Below the pieces are notes generated by a model. It saw nothing but the letters and a program-made list of their open reading frames with translations, was not told the origin of the DNA and made no database searches. DNA of 64,000 nt from Elysia chlorotica (Eukaryota; Mollusca; Gastropoda; Plakobranchidae). Of the stretch, positions 39,201-50,540 are shown piece by piece. The first letter of the stretch is position 1, and each line of letters starts with the position of its first letter. The DNA is taken from assembly GCA_003991915.1 (NCBI GenBank), contig RQTK01000181.1, positions 144,800 through 208,799 of the forward strand. The letters are read 5' to 3'. The translations under genes were made by a program, and so were the position numbers.

Positions 39201-39329
39201 TCATAAACTTGGTTGCTTAAATTACATGCAATTTTATGTTAAACTTGTGTTTCAACCTAATTTTTTTTTTTTTTTTCTAGCAAACCCGGAACTGTTGTCA
39301 AGAAAATCAAGGTAGACGATTCTGGCTGA
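18633..39329 (+). CDS. HCFC1: Host cell factor 1 (HCF-1), chromatin-associated transcriptional coregulator
   Basis: The model has 24 exons totalling 4959 nt (1652 residues): 18633-18792, 20905-21126, 22081-22168, 22378-22586, 22810-23001, 23811-23956, 24359-24392, 24686-24921, 25233-25377, 26640-26711, 28791-28918, 29519-29696, 29898-30088, 30813-30962, 31553-31654, 33110-33317, 33894-33986, 34423-35480, 35998-36490, 36845-37104, 37715-37903, 38256-38550, 38929-38989, 39281-39329. Every junction has GT..AG and one frame holds throughout. Seen: a Kelch domain (about 20-340), an Fn3 segment (about 351-395), a Thr/Val/Ala/Pro-rich linker, an acidic region (about 1080-1365), a C-terminal Fn3 pair (about 1415-1616) and KKIK near 1645. 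Family knowledge: HCF-1 is a nuclear scaffold that links DNA-binding factors to SET1/MLL, OGT and other chromatin complexes in cell-cycle control. Human HCF-1 has 2035 residues. The start was chosen by the human-like opening [21 protein letters not shown]. In-frame ATGs exist further upstream. Confidence 0.96.
18845..18856 (+). promoter_or_regulatory. Perfect YY1-like motif in HCFC1 intron 1
   Basis: CAAGATGGCGGC lies 53 bases after the first donor. It is the best match of four such motifs within 670 bp. Confidence 0.5.
19088..19098 (+). promoter_or_regulatory. YY1-like motif in HCFC1 intron 1
   Basis: AAAATGGCGGC, same orientation as the others in the cluster. Confidence 0.4.
19287..19298 (+). 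promoter_or_regulatory. YY1-like motif in HCFC1 intron 1
   Basis: CAAGATGGCGCC, same orientation as the others in the cluster. Confidence 0.4.
23085..23660. mobile_element. Compositionally distinct insert in HCFC1 intron 5
   Basis: This stretch is richer in G+C and CpG than the surrounding intron (for example GTGCGGCTGCACC, AACCGTCGTACGACAGACGG). It has short internal palindromes and no open frame. It looks like an old mobile element of unknown class. No termini were identified. Confidence 0.3.
24174..24192. repeat. Poly-G tract
   Basis: G run in HCFC1 intron 6. Confidence 0.9.
26365..26410 (+). mobile_element. SINE 3'-end fragment
   Basis: Matches the tail of the SINE copies at 43851 and 48699 (TATAGCCTATATAGTGCTAATGTTGGA and a following GTTGAACCAACC). 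Only the tail is present, in HCFC1 intron 9. Confidence 0.55.
26712..28790 (+). other. HCFC1: HCFC1 intron 10
   Basis: 2.1-kb intron with long poly-T (27210-27238) and pyrimidine runs. I found no further coding exon by frame or HCF similarity. Confidence 0.7.
29519..29696 (+). other. HCFC1: HCFC1 exon 12: conserved Ala-rich motif
   Basis: Encodes [20 protein letters not shown], which matches a strongly conserved block in the central region of animal HCF-1. It anchors the assignment of the otherwise low-complexity Thr/Pro/Val-rich exons 9-17. Confidence 0.9.
30455..30705. repeat. Interspersed repeat, related copy at 58950-59215
   Basis: Shares the block GAGAT(A/G)TGCCATTCTG and TAGCTCAGTGATG plus the preceding CACTGACA..GGAAT region with 58950-59215, in the same order and orientation. 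Lies in HCFC1 intron 13. The family is unknown to me. Confidence 0.6.
32343..33109. repeat. Tandem array of an HCFC1 splice acceptor and exon start
   Basis: TTACAGGGAGGAGGAAGCCC occurs six times, with exon-like starts at 32470, 32657, 32844, 32931, 33018 and the true exon start 33110. The first spacings are 187 bp; the next two are 87 bp and the last is 92 bp. The 187-bp units include 61 bp of coding exon. Copies are almost identical, so the expansion is recent. Confidence 0.95.
33351..33440. repeat. AGCGCTTT-type interspersed repeat
   Basis: ATTTATTTAGCGCTTTCC is followed 50 bases later by CAAAGCGCTTTACAGTGG. AGCGCTTT-bearing repeats of this kind are scattered widely in marine invertebrate genomes. 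Lies just inside HCFC1 intron 16. Confidence 0.5.
35160..35171 (+). other. HCFC1: HCF-binding-motif-like DHVY inside HCFC1
   Basis: Residues 1098-1101 read D-H-V-Y, which fits the [D/E]HxY motif by which partner proteins bind the HCF-1 Kelch domain. It lies in acidic exon 18, about 17 residues before the QVDG site. Function is inferred from the motif alone. Confidence 0.45.
35220..35231 (+). other. HCFC1: Taspase1-like cleavage site QVDG in HCFC1
   Basis: Residues 1118-1121 read Q-V-D-G, followed by A-G-D in an acidic, Gly-rich stretch. Taspase1 sites in MLL-type proteins are Q-[hydrophobic]-D-G-x-D-D. Here the P3' Asp is Gly and the P4' Asp is kept. Insect HCF is known to be cut by Taspase1, whereas vertebrate HCF-1 is cut in its own repeats. 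Confidence 0.6.
36845..38550 (+). other. HCFC1: HCFC1 exons 20-22: C-terminal WFDVG segment and Fn3 pair
   Basis: Shows [67 protein letters not shown] and [20 protein letters not shown]. These match the self-association Fn3 module at the C-terminus of HCF-1, which holds the N- and C-terminal subunits together after cleavage. Confidence 0.95.
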
Positions 39330-39980
39330 AGTGGGCTGAGACATTTTTTAATTAGTTTAGAATGACCAAGATACACTTACATGTGTTCATTGAATACATT
39401 TTACTCATCAGGAAAAAAAATAGTTTTCAAAACAATGTGCAAATGACTTGGGCTTTGTTTCTTGAAATCCTAAATTGTGCAGAAGGAACTGAATCTTTTC
39501 TTTGTAGGTGTCATTGAAAAAAAGTCCAATTGAGATACTCTAATTCTCAGTGTACAAATTAATGAAAAATTTCCTATTGATTTGATATGTGAAGGAATCA
39601 TCTTGTTTTAAAAAAAAAAACCTAAAGCAGATTTTGGTCTGCATTTTTTTTTCTTTAAAAGAATTTGCAAAATCTCAATCTGCTATCTTTTTCAATAAAT
39701 GTCCATCATCATGAGAATGTTTATTTTGTTTTAGATGTTTTAATCAGCCCAAGTTTTTATCTTGATATGTCTGTATTGATGATGTTTACTCCAAATTTTG
39801 CTTGAATTGGTTGCTTAATTGTCACAGTGACCAAGACTAGATCGGTTACGCACCTGGGTATTTGTCTCATGTGCAATTTCTTTGATTAATGAGGTTTAAG
39901 GGCTCTATTGATTATGATTTTGTATGGAAACTTCTTATTGCTAAATATTGAATAAATTTGGAATGGTTCGCTTTCTTCTG
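39330..39980 (+). other. HCFC1: HCFC1 3' untranslated region
   Basis: AT-rich sequence after the TGA, with AATAAA at 39694 and 39951. No structure or second gene is seen. Confidence 0.6.
39951..39956 (+). terminator. HCFC1: Candidate HCFC1 polyadenylation signal
   Basis: AATAAA about 620 bases after the stop. An earlier AATAAA at 39694-39699 is an alternative. Confidence 0.5.
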
Positions 39981-42900
39981 GTCTTAAATATTCATAAAAA
40001 TGTGCAGAATAAATACTTTGAATTTCGAAATTTTACTGTAAATGCTAAAAACTAATGTTGAAAAAATTTTGTTGATCTATTTCATGCAAACGCAAATCAT
40101 ATGTCATGCCATGGTCCTTTTGTTAAACTCTATGCCATGCTGTTTTTGTCACTTACATATTTTTTTTTCACCCTCTTTTATTGTCTGTACATAATGATAA
40201 TTAAAATATTAAATCCATCATCATTCTCTCCATTGTTGAATCATTTCACACATAATGAGTTGGTGACCATTTTGTTGACTATCCTCAAGCTTCATTTTAA
40301 TTTCAAGAGTAAAGTTTTTTGTTTCTTTGTGGTTTTGAAAATTGAACCATTGCATCTTTCTGAGCTTCCAATTGGTGAAATTTAGAAGCGAAGATTAGAA
40401 CAGTACTTATTTTAAATTTCACAGCTTTAACAACAACAAAAAATATGGGAAATATTGTTCTATCCTTTAAATTGTGTTCCACTTTTTTCTTTTTTTTTTA
40501 TTGCAAGAGATCCATTATAGGAAGTAAACTTATTGCATCATCTCATAATGTTTTGTACAAATTTTGACATCCTTATGCGTGGAGCAGTTCAACAAAATTT
40601 TTACAGCCGGAACTTGCTTTAGATTCATAAAAGCTAGGCATTCTTTAGACTATATGTACATTTGAGTTTTATCATAGTGTATATAATGTACAAAATTCAT
40701 GTGTTTCAAAGTCTCATTTCTATCCATGCTGCTTCAAAGTTTGTCTATTGACAAAAAAATTACTTTTTAAATGATCCATGATTTGGAATTCAGGATCCTA
40801 CAACATGAGGACTTTGTAATTTTTATGTGGTTTGAAATGGCGTGATATCACAATATTTTCTCGGCGTAGACATGATTATGGTATGATAACATTTTCTTCA
40901 TTTCACACTATGTAAAAACTCATTGGTTCTCTATTCATCAAATTTCGTATTTTGCATTCATACTTTTTTGTTGTTTTTTTTATTTTTTCATCAGGCATCT
41001 ACAATTGCTCATGTTTTTTCTTCTCTTAATTATTATTATTATTATTCATATTATTATCTATTAATTTGTAAATTTTCTCTCATTTGCGTGTGCTAGAGTT
41101 TTGTTTTGTTGGGGTTGAGTTTCAAATATCATCCAACATTTTGTGTTGGTCCCTTTAAAAAGGAATTTTTTTTTTACAGAAAATGAGTGAGGGGAGCATC
41201 AACCTGATGCCCTTTTTAAATAAACTGTTGCATCCAGAATCTTATTAAATGATTCAGTTTTGTTCAATGTAACTTTTCATAGCAATAGAACATGACCTCT
41301 TTTTTTTTCTTTTTTTTTCCGTTTCTATGACCTATTACTATTGGGCAGTGCGGATTACACCAATTATAACAGTTATGCGTTGTATGCCGCACAAAAATAT
41401 CCTTCTGTTCCTTCTTCTTGCATATCATTTAAAAATGATTTTATCTTTTTGTTTTAAACAATTAGGCTCAATGATTCATTTCATATAAACTTTGTCAGTT
41501 GTGATTTATTTTTCAGTGAATGGTTGATGGCTATGTCACGATATTAATAATAATTATGTATTTGATTGTTACATAGATCTTTTTGGACAGGAAACTGATA
41601 GGACCTTTCAGTTCCGATTTTACAAAACTCGCTATCCACAAAGGAATTATGTCATCCTTGCAAGATCTATTTTTTAACCCTGTGACAAGGACTGGGCACT
41701 GTAGGCTTCTGCTGTTTCAGGATCTGTCCATTTTGTATATGATTCTCCTGTTACTTAAAAATATTATATACAACCTGGTTATTAAACCTTATTTTATGTT
41801 TGGAAGTGTCCTTTCATTGTTTTTTGTGCATGTGTGGTTTCTGCCTGATTCCATTTCGCGACACTGGGTTGTTTTGGGAGATTTTTTGTACTGATACAAA
41901 TTACAATATGAAGAGTTTAAACACTGCCTGAATAATAGAGCGCATCACTGATATAGTCTTTATTGTCAAGGGTCCCCTGGCTCGTAACTCAGTCATCAAG
42001 CTCTATACACAAAAAATCTAAAAGTCACTTGTACAAAATTGATTACCCCTCTGTCTAATCTTCAAATGATTACCACTCCATCTAATCTTAAAGTCAACAT
42101 TCTTTTTTGTGTTTATCCTTTTCAGAAAAAAGACAAGAGAGATTTCAGATTTATCTTGCTCAAATTTCAAACCTATCTTAAAATCATAATTATAATATTA
42201 ATAGCTATTAACTGCATAAATTGCAGTTGCTTATTTAAATACAATGTTAGTACTAAACATACTAAAGTCTTTTTTACCCATAAAGCTTAACCTCCGCTGT
42301 GAGGAAACTACAGACGCCATACTCGTCTACTTATCCGGTTAAGCACCTCCAGAGTGCCATTGACAGTGAACCTTCATTCATCTTTTTTACCACCTATCTC
42401 TATCATGTCTATGGGTGTACATAATACAGGCTCTTAAAATATCGACCAATGGTAAAAGTGAATAAATAGTATACCAGATTCTCTGCCTTCCAGACACATT
42501 ATGAGCATGGAGGTTATATCACAGCTGATAGCCTGAATTTCTGTCTAAGAAAGGAAGGAGTAAAAAATACCCCTGTAGAGATAGTGGGTAACTGGGCAAT
42601 GTTTCGTCCCGTTGATAAAAACGGGTTACAGAGAAGATGGTGCCGAAAGCCATGCTTTGACTTATTCTATGTCAAACAACGCCCCTCCTAGACTGTCTTG
42701 GACACAATGATGTGAAGGAGGCATGTAATGATTTTGAACTTCATTCTGTTCTGCTTGTGTGACTGTGCTTGTAATTGGCTCACTTTTACAGTACTTTACA
42801 GAGTTTATTCGAATGGTGCCTACAAAAAGTACTATAGTTGCCGGTGCTTTATTGGAGTTTGACTGTTTGATCGTTACATTATGTGAGGGACTGCGTTTGA

Positions 42901-43074
42901 AGGAAGGCCGTGCAATGTTGTGATATTTTTCTGGGAAAACATGGGATGTAGATCTGGTTAAAAATTATTAGCATTCACCCCATCCCCGTTGTTCCCAATA
43001 TTTCAACCTATCTCTTTAGGAAGCATAACATTAATTGAAGATTGCCATTTTAGCAATATAAGGTGCCAGATATC

Positions 43075-43140
43075 TATAGCATCAGTGCTCTAGATTGACA
43101 AATAGAAGATCAAAGGTTCGATCCTCAGCTGGTATTTACA
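43075..43140 (+). mobile_element. tRNA-derived SINE head fragment
   Basis: Contains GGTTCGATCCTC, a good RNA polymerase III B box, after an A-box-like stretch. It does not fold as a complete tRNA. Confidence 0.4.
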
Positions 43141-43850
43141 TTTCTGTATTGTAGGATTCTAAGCACATGATCCCTCAGTCAAGGGAAACACAGGAGGATT
43201 GTTCCAATCTGAAAAATATCACACCCATAGCTATTTAAAAAGATTAATTCTAATCACCTGCAGGAAACAAAGTAATATAAACTGGCTTCTCCTTTATTCA
43301 CCCCCCCACAAAAGTAGTAAAAGATTGTCAAAAAGCCAAAATAAACAAGATAGTGAAATCAACTAACTTTTAAGAGCAATGAAAATAATTATAAATATAA
43401 TACAGTTCTATGAGATCTAAAAAATATTAGTAATGTATCACTTATCAGTGCAACACCCCAGTGCCACATCCTATTTTTCCCAGCCACCCGTGACATTCCT
43501 AGACTGGTCATCTGGCCACTAGGCGGACTTCACAGCACCGCGAGGGTTAAGGGAAAGCAAAACATATGTCATGTCAATTTAAGAAATGCAGATAAAAAAA
43601 AAAAAGAACAGAGAATTTGATTGTAGGAAAATATAAATTCTACATATTTGTTTATTCACTCAATCATTGTATACCATATTTAAAATGTCACCCATGCTAT
43701 CTTTTAAATCAAAGATTTCTCATAACAAAATACAATGTAATAAATAGAAAATATATCCCAAAGAGTTTTTATAAGTAATACAAAGTAGCATATATATAAA
43801 AAAGTAACATTACACTTGTTCCACACACTAGAAGTCCACCGAACAAGGGG

Positions 43851-44095
43851 GGGGACGGTAGCCCTGGGGTAAAAAAAACATGGGCTTGAGACGCAGGAGG
43901 TCTGTGATTCGAGTCCTTGCGATTTCGCCACCTACTGTTTGGGTCAGTGTCAGTTTAATGTGACCGGCTGAGACGAGTCATGGTATCCCTTCCTTGTCTT
44001 GTGTGTGGCAGCACATAAAATCGTCAGACGTCAGGTTTGAGGCACATCCACAAAACAGCCTATATAGTGTAAACCATTAAACCAACTCAACCACA
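43851..44095 (+). mobile_element. tRNA-derived SINE copy
   Basis: Head ACGGTAGCCCTGGGGTAA, B-box-like GATTCGAGTCC, body with CTACTGTTTGGGTCAGTGTC, GTGTGTGGCAGCACATAAA and tail ATAGCCTATATAGT. It aligns along its full length with 48699-48938. Confidence 0.8.
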
Positions 44096-46549
44096 ACTAC
44101 ATCAATGATCAAGCATTTTTTCAACCAGTTCGTTATAAATTTGACCACTCATTCAATAAATTTACTCGTATTATGTTTCATTTGAAAGAGTTTATATCAA
44201 CTAAAAGTAAGGTCATACTATATAGAACTTAGAAGCAAACTGCGAGTTTATTAAAATTTTGTTTTTAACTGTCCATGTGCTACAAAAAGTGTCATTTACA
44301 TTGGTATAAATAACAATAACTAATAGAAAAATTCGTAAAAAGCCTTGTAAAAAATCTGTATATAAGTACATTTCTATACACATAAATATAAGCACTTACT
44401 GATTAAAATTGAGCATTGTAGAAAGATATTTGCATAGGAAAATGGTTAAATTTAAAATTAAATCTACCTGAACAAAAATATCTCCATTTTAATAGTAAGT
44501 ATACAGGATTTAGAATTATACATACATAGTATAATACAATGCATTGTATTTAGCATGTCAAGTTTTGAAAACTTATAAAAGATAAAAGAAAAGACTTCGT
44601 ACATTTTTTCAAAATAATACTTGCAAATAAGTAAAATTAATTGATTATGCATTAATGGTCAATAAGGTTGAGGAGTTACCTCTAGATCAAGAATTTCAAT
44701 GGTAGAACTAAAGTAACCTTCATAATCTTTAGTTTCATAGGTAGTAATTAGTTGCTATGTGGGATTAGTAAACGCTATGTCAAACTTTCCCTGGTAAGCT
44801 TTCTCGTGGTGAATTACCATTGCAGGATAATAGGCAGAACTATGTTTGAAGCTAAAGACTAAAAGAAAGAGCTCAAAATGTTTTTTAACAAAAAAATTAC
44901 TTCTTTTCCTAATGTGTATGAAATTGCTGTCAGTTGTAAAATGGAAATATAAAAATGGTACGCTTAATCATTTTCCATAGTCAACGATGAGCAATTTCAC
45001 TAAAACTTTGAACATTTTTTCCCATCCTTAGATTTGTACTGTAGTGTTAACCGCAAAGTTAGACATACCAGATTCATAAAGTCGTCTAATTATCTACAGG
45101 GCACCAATTATTGAAGGACATGGCTAAATAATAATGCTAAAAAAAATTAATAGAATATCATGGAATGGCTTCAGATTCAACAATTGATGGACAGTGACTC
45201 TCTGATTCAAGTGATTGGTAGGAAGAATTGATATCTTTGAGTTTGATCCAAATAAAAGCTATAGAATAAAATCTAAAAAATATTCTCTATTATACTATTA
45301 ACAAACAAAAGTAAAATTTCTTTATGTTAAAAACCCCAAAATGTATTTTACAAAGAGTATCAATCATCGTCTTATTTTTTAAACAAACAACATAAAATTA
45401 AAAAGCATCTTAGAAGCAAAATCATCAAAAGAACATGCGAGTAAAAACAGGAAAGACTTGTGTGGCTTGTTCTTTTCTAAGAAGTAAAGAGTTGCTTTAA
45501 AATATGAAAAATATTTACATAAGATAAATAACAGTAGGACAATTAAATTGATACCAGGGGCATTGACACACTGTTTTCCTGGAAATATATTGTTGTATAG
45601 TCTATGTGTCGATTAAAATGGCATATTTTCGGAACAAATGATCTTCAATTTTACATGTGAATAGGTTAGCTTAAAGGGACAAGAACAATTAATAATGAAG
45701 AAAATTATTGTGCACATAAACTATGTTATAAGGTTTCACAGTAAGTGTAATTAACAAGTGTAATGTTTCATTTATTTTAAACTTTTAAAAAAAAGCACAT
45801 TGTATTAAAAAATGTACATTGGAATCTGCTTAAGATGAACCCTGTTAAAGATTTACTATGGCTTTACATAATAATAATAATTCATATCCTTTCTAAAGCA
45901 TCAATTTACATGTACTTTGTTTCAATCTTGCTGTTACTGTTAAATATTGAAAAATAACAACTTTTCTGCAAAAAATTTATTTAAGGGGGTTCAACTGCAC
46001 CCATAAATTTGCTTTATCAAGGCTCAATTGCTAGAGCTCCTTTGTTCGATTAAAATATTTCTACACAGCATCATCATAACTTGTAGTAATTATATAATTA
46101 AGAATACAACTGATATCTTCTTAGTGTACTTTTCCTGATTAAAAGAATACTTTTTGAGACAAGTGTTCCACTTCTTTAAAATACATTGACTTGAGTTGGA
46201 GCATAGTTACATTTTGAGGTGAAAAAAAAATTTTTTTTTTCCTTCAACAATCATTATTTCAATAAATGATATTAAAAAAAAATATTCTATTCAAACAGAT
46301 GAAATTTTCCATCATACAAGTGGAAGGAACTTTTTTTTTTTAAACACATTTCTCTTTGGACATAAATAAATTATTAGGAAAATAGAAAGAACATATACAC
46401 GAACAAAGCATTTTCATCAACAAGAAAACATTGTGCGTAGCAAAAGGTGTTGTTTAACTGATCAACCCTGCAGTTAAAATCAAGTTTGGACTAAGAAACA
46501 AACATGGCAAGCGACTCAACGGAGTTATTCATTTAGTTACTTTCCACTA

Positions 46550-49500
46550 TCAGAGCCGAACAAGCGCTAGACATGCCAGTCCTGAAAGGGCAAATACCAG
46601 CAACGAGGTTGGACACAGGGTCAAGGCTGTATCTGGTGAGGGGGTTGTTGCATCTTGAATCGGGAAATCTGGCTCGAGACGCAGCAAGTTTGCAGGGGAT
46701 TCCTGGTCGCGGTCCTCACACCACATGTCCTCTGGATCATCAGCTGTGGAGGTGCACCAATTATTATTTTACAGTTTGACAATTGAACAGATTATTTGGA
46801 GGCATTCACTTATAGTTATTGGCGAAAAAGACTGACTTAAACATAACGTTTTATTTGTTGTATGTTAAACCTAGATTTCTCAAGAATACTCAATCCCCAG
46901 CATGAGATTCAAAGATTGAATTTTCAGGTGATCAGTCCAAAGAAGTTACTGAGGATAAGATATCTGGTAGCAGTGGTAAATCATTTGGCATTAATATGAG
47001 TTAAACTCTCTTTACCACAAACAAGATTTACAAAGCACCAATCATGGGTTTACAAATATTAATTTAAAACTTTGAGGGCTGATAACTAATAATTTTTTTT
47101 CCACTGTAAAATCAAATAAGGTCTAAATCAAATCCCTAAAAAGAATGTTTATCTGTTTCAATATATAGTCCTATAGATGTGTATATGTGGCAGCATAGTT
47201 GACAGATTCTCAGAGGTAAGTCATCCGCAATGTTGTCAAGTTGGATGTTTAGAAACCAACCAACCAACAGACAAAAACACAGCAAAAAAGGAATGAAAGT
47301 AAAGAGTTACAAACAAACAAAATCTCACCGGGTAAATCTCCAAGTACCAGGCGATACCAGAATCGAACATCATATTCTTCCCCTTGATTACAGAAGAACT
47401 CGAAATACAAAGTGTCTTGAGTAGATTTACGGCAATCATAGAAGCTTCCCTGTTATCCAGAATAATCAAAATTGAAGTTTTCAAACATGGATCTACATAC
47501 ATTTTGTGTAAACTTTAAAATTATGAATCACATTAATGTTGCTTAAAAACATCAATCCCATATGATTCTTTAATACAAAACAATAAATGATGTTTTAAGT
47601 TTAAGACACATTTTAGCCCAACAGTTTTCTATTTGTTAAAGGTTTTCTATTTCCCACAAGCAAACATGTGCTAACAATCATAGTCGAACATTCAATTTCT
47701 CTTTTAATGTTTGGGCAATTTAACAACCATTCCTCTCTGTAAACAAGAAAGCATGTTCTACTGGAACTCACCGTGCCAGCATCGGAGCACTGTGTTTGCG
47801 AGTCCTGATCTTTTACACTGAAATAAACATACAAGAGAACAAAATATAATATAAGGATGGTGTAAAGATTTCTGGTCTGGAAAGAACACAGATATGCTCA
47901 TGAAAAAGAAAATGAAGATCGGTGTAGACAAGCCTAGCCAATATGTTTGGGCCCAGATTTCTCCTTTACATGTGATTCCAAAAGTAGCACTATATTACAG
48001 AAGGGCTTCTTTCATATTTTCTTATGGTCAACTTTAAATATAAGCTAAAATGCCAATGTGCATCACAATCTTTTGTTGAAGAAAGTGAAGCTGTCTTTTG
48101 GGTCTCAAGAAAGATGTTATATGACAACAGAGCCCCAGAGTAGGACAGCCAGAACTTAGCTGGTCACATTATAGTTATTATACTGACACTGTCACAAACA
48201 GTAGGTAACATGGTGGTGAGGTCAGGATTCAAACCCAAGACCTTCTACACCGCAGTCTGATGCTTTAACTAAACGCTGAAACTAAACATCTAACAAACAA
48301 AAACCTTCAAACTATTTTAACTTTAAGATTCAATAAAAATGACATACCATAATCTTGAGCTAGGGTGTGTCTCAAACTGGAAGGATAGGAATAAACAAAT
48401 AAAGATTTATACTTTGTTTCACAAATTACTCCCTTATATGAGGTTTAATAAAAGTTTTTAAAAAATAATAATAAAAAAACAAAACAATTTGGGAATTATT
48501 TAAATCCTCTTCTAGAGTGTGAGAACATAATTTTCTCCACAATCTTTAGCTTTTGTTCTTTGACCCTTAGTTCAAACCCTACTTACCGGTGCATTGGTAT
48601 GACACACGGTTAAATTGTTAAATATGTATTGCATCTGTTTGTCTGTTGTTATTTTTTTTGCACAGTAACAAAGAAGAATGTGGCTGCCCCCATACAGTGG
48701 GCGCGGTAGCCCTGGGTTAGAACATCAGCTTCCAACGCAGGCGGTTCGTGGTTTCGCCCCCTACTGGTTGGGTCGGTCTCAGATTAATGTGACTGACTGA
48801 GACAGGAGTCATAGAATCCCCCCTCCCCTGTCTCGTGTGTGGCAGCACATAAACTTGTCAGACGTCAGTTCTGGGGCCCGTCCACAATATAGCCTATATA
48901 GTGCTGATGTTGGAAGTTAAACCAATTCAACTTAACGCCCCCATACCATTGATTTTTTACGATTTATTAACTTATTCAGGATGCCTGTTCATTGTTTTAT
49001 GTCATTGCTCTTTATTTTATACTAAATACGAATTTCTAGAGGGAAAAAAAGTTAAAGAAGCATCCCATCTATAGAGTTCTGGTCGAAGGAACAGAACAAA
49101 AAATTCAAAAGTTAAAATTTGCTTAAACTTATACCACTTTTTACAACAATAAGTAGATTCTCCCGAAATTATTGTATGACATAGTGGCTTTTGTGTTTTT
49201 GAAAAATTGTGCTTGTAATTTGGGTGTAACAATCAATAAATAAGAATGCAGAATGTTAATATTGTGATTAATAAATCCCGATTAAGTAACCGTTGATGAA
49301 AAGAAAACATTGACACAAAAAAATGACATATATTTACCATTATCTCAATGCGTCTTTGAGAGGCGCCTGTTATCTTAACACAGGGATTTTCATCTGGATT
49401 GTTATAATACCAGACTGCCCTGTCAAATCCAAGGGGACGTTTTCCAATATCAGAGATTGAGGAGAAGTTCCTGAGCAAATACACAAAAAGCTTTAAAGAG

Positions 49501-50540
49501 ACAAGTAAGGGATATGCTAGTATTAGAGACTATAGATTTAGTGAGACGTTTCAAAAACAAGGCTCACAGGGTTTTTTTATGGGAAGCTAGCCAAACACAT
49601 AAACCCATATACTCAAAATTCTCGCCGTAAGACCTCTCACTATTTCACACTCCCTGATATTACTACAAAAATGTTGTACCCTCCCTAGATTTTTTCTCTG
49701 TCTATAGTTAAATAATCATGTATAACTTGGAAGGATATTCAGGAGTTAAAGTAGGACACAACATAAACAACAGTTGAGATATGCCGGTAACACTGCACTA
49801 ATCACGATGACACTGCACTGATCCTAGAAAATGTCAAAGACTTGTATTAACTGCTGGACATTGTTGAAAAGAGAGCAGGAAGAAAGTACTGGAACTAAAA
49901 ATAAAAAGGACAGAAGCATTGGTCATTTGTCGGTAGAAAGAACCTCTGCGGGTAAACATCTCTATCAGAGGATCTTTTACAACTCGAACAGACTACTGTA
50001 ATGACAGAAACAAAGGCTTAAAAAGTAAAAAAAACTAAAATCCAAATAAACAAACCTGTCATACTGGTCCTCAGGAATTGCCACATACTCTATCACTTGA
50101 GAGGGGTCATCAGGAGGGCATTTTCCACATACTGAAAATATGATAATATATGATTTTTTTTTTAGTTTCATCAAGGCTTTAAATAGAAAAAAAGGTAAAC
50201 ACCATTCTGATCAAGTGACTGACTGGCTTTCATTTTATACATAGAGAAAAAAAAAAGTTTCTTTAGCAAGCTGAACTTTCATTGGGTGCACATTAATATC
50301 TATCTTCATCTAGCATGGGATCAGTCAAGCTCGTGAAAGTATAAATCTAAAATATTGAAGCAAACACCCTCACAGTAAATTACTAAATGTTTTCAGGGAA
50401 AAACTGTATTGATATTTATTAAGAAAAATCCAACATTTTCAGCCTTTTCAGTTTACTTTTATGAATTCAAAAGCATACTTACCTAGAGTAAAGTATAAGG
50501 GAGCACAGTTCAACAATAAAGCCAGAAAGGATTTATACAT
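46550..50540 (-). CDS. Unrecognised secreted or membrane-anchored Cys-rich protein, 218 residues
   Basis: Seven exons on the minus strand in transcription order: 50540-50483, 50131-50056, 49470-49338, 48376-48348, 47817-47772, 47449-47329 and 46743-46550. The total is 657 nt, with GT..AG at every junction. Seen: a signal peptide (MYKSFLALLLNCAPLYFTL) is followed by CGKCPPDD. Further blocks are GFDRAVWYYNNPDENPC, TGASQRRIEIMFET, DSQTQCSDAGTGSFYDC and TLYFEFFCNQGEEYDVRFWY. Eight cysteines lie in the ectodomain. The C-terminal ~20 residues are hydrophobic (LLVFALSGLACLALV) and end in RL, after a Thr/Pro-rich spacer. That end could be a GPI-anchor signal or a single membrane span. I do not know the family and assign no function. 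The model rests on splice sites and a consistent frame. The start is set by the signal peptide. The gene is divergent from APEX2. Confidence 0.75.
48150..48280 (-). mobile_element. SINE head, reverse orientation
   Basis: Read on the minus strand, it has GGTTTGAATCC (B-box-like) and a GTTTAAAGCATCAGACTGCG stretch. The adjacent body contains TACTGTTTGTGACAGTGTC. Part of the same broad tRNA-derived class. Lies in an intron of the secreted-protein gene. Confidence 0.5.
48699..48938 (+). mobile_element. tRNA-derived SINE copy
   Basis: Head GGCGCGGTAGCCCTGGGTTA, GGTTCGTGG B-box-like segment, body CTACTGGTTGGGTCGGTCTC, GTGTGTGGCAGCACATAAA and tail ATAGCCTATATAGTGCTGAT. It is the best-preserved copy in the window and sits in an intron of the minus-strand gene. 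Confidence 0.85.

Larger units (their letters stand above)
39981..46549. other. Intergenic spacer between HCFC1 and the minus-strand secreted-protein gene
   Basis: 6.6 kb of AT-rich DNA in which no coding exon could be supported. It holds SINE copies near 43075 and 43851. The right end probably contains the 3' untranslated region of the minus-strand gene. A reverse-complement AATAAA lies at 45976-45981. Confidence 0.65.

Noticed and set aside
41583..41894. 103-residue plus-strand frame after HCFC1
   Set aside because: Hydrophobic, AT-rich composition typical of chance frames here. No recognisable motif or splice partner.
48699..48770. Possible tRNA gene
   Set aside because: Box-like motifs are present but the cloverleaf arms do not pair, and the whole unit recurs elsewhere as a SINE.
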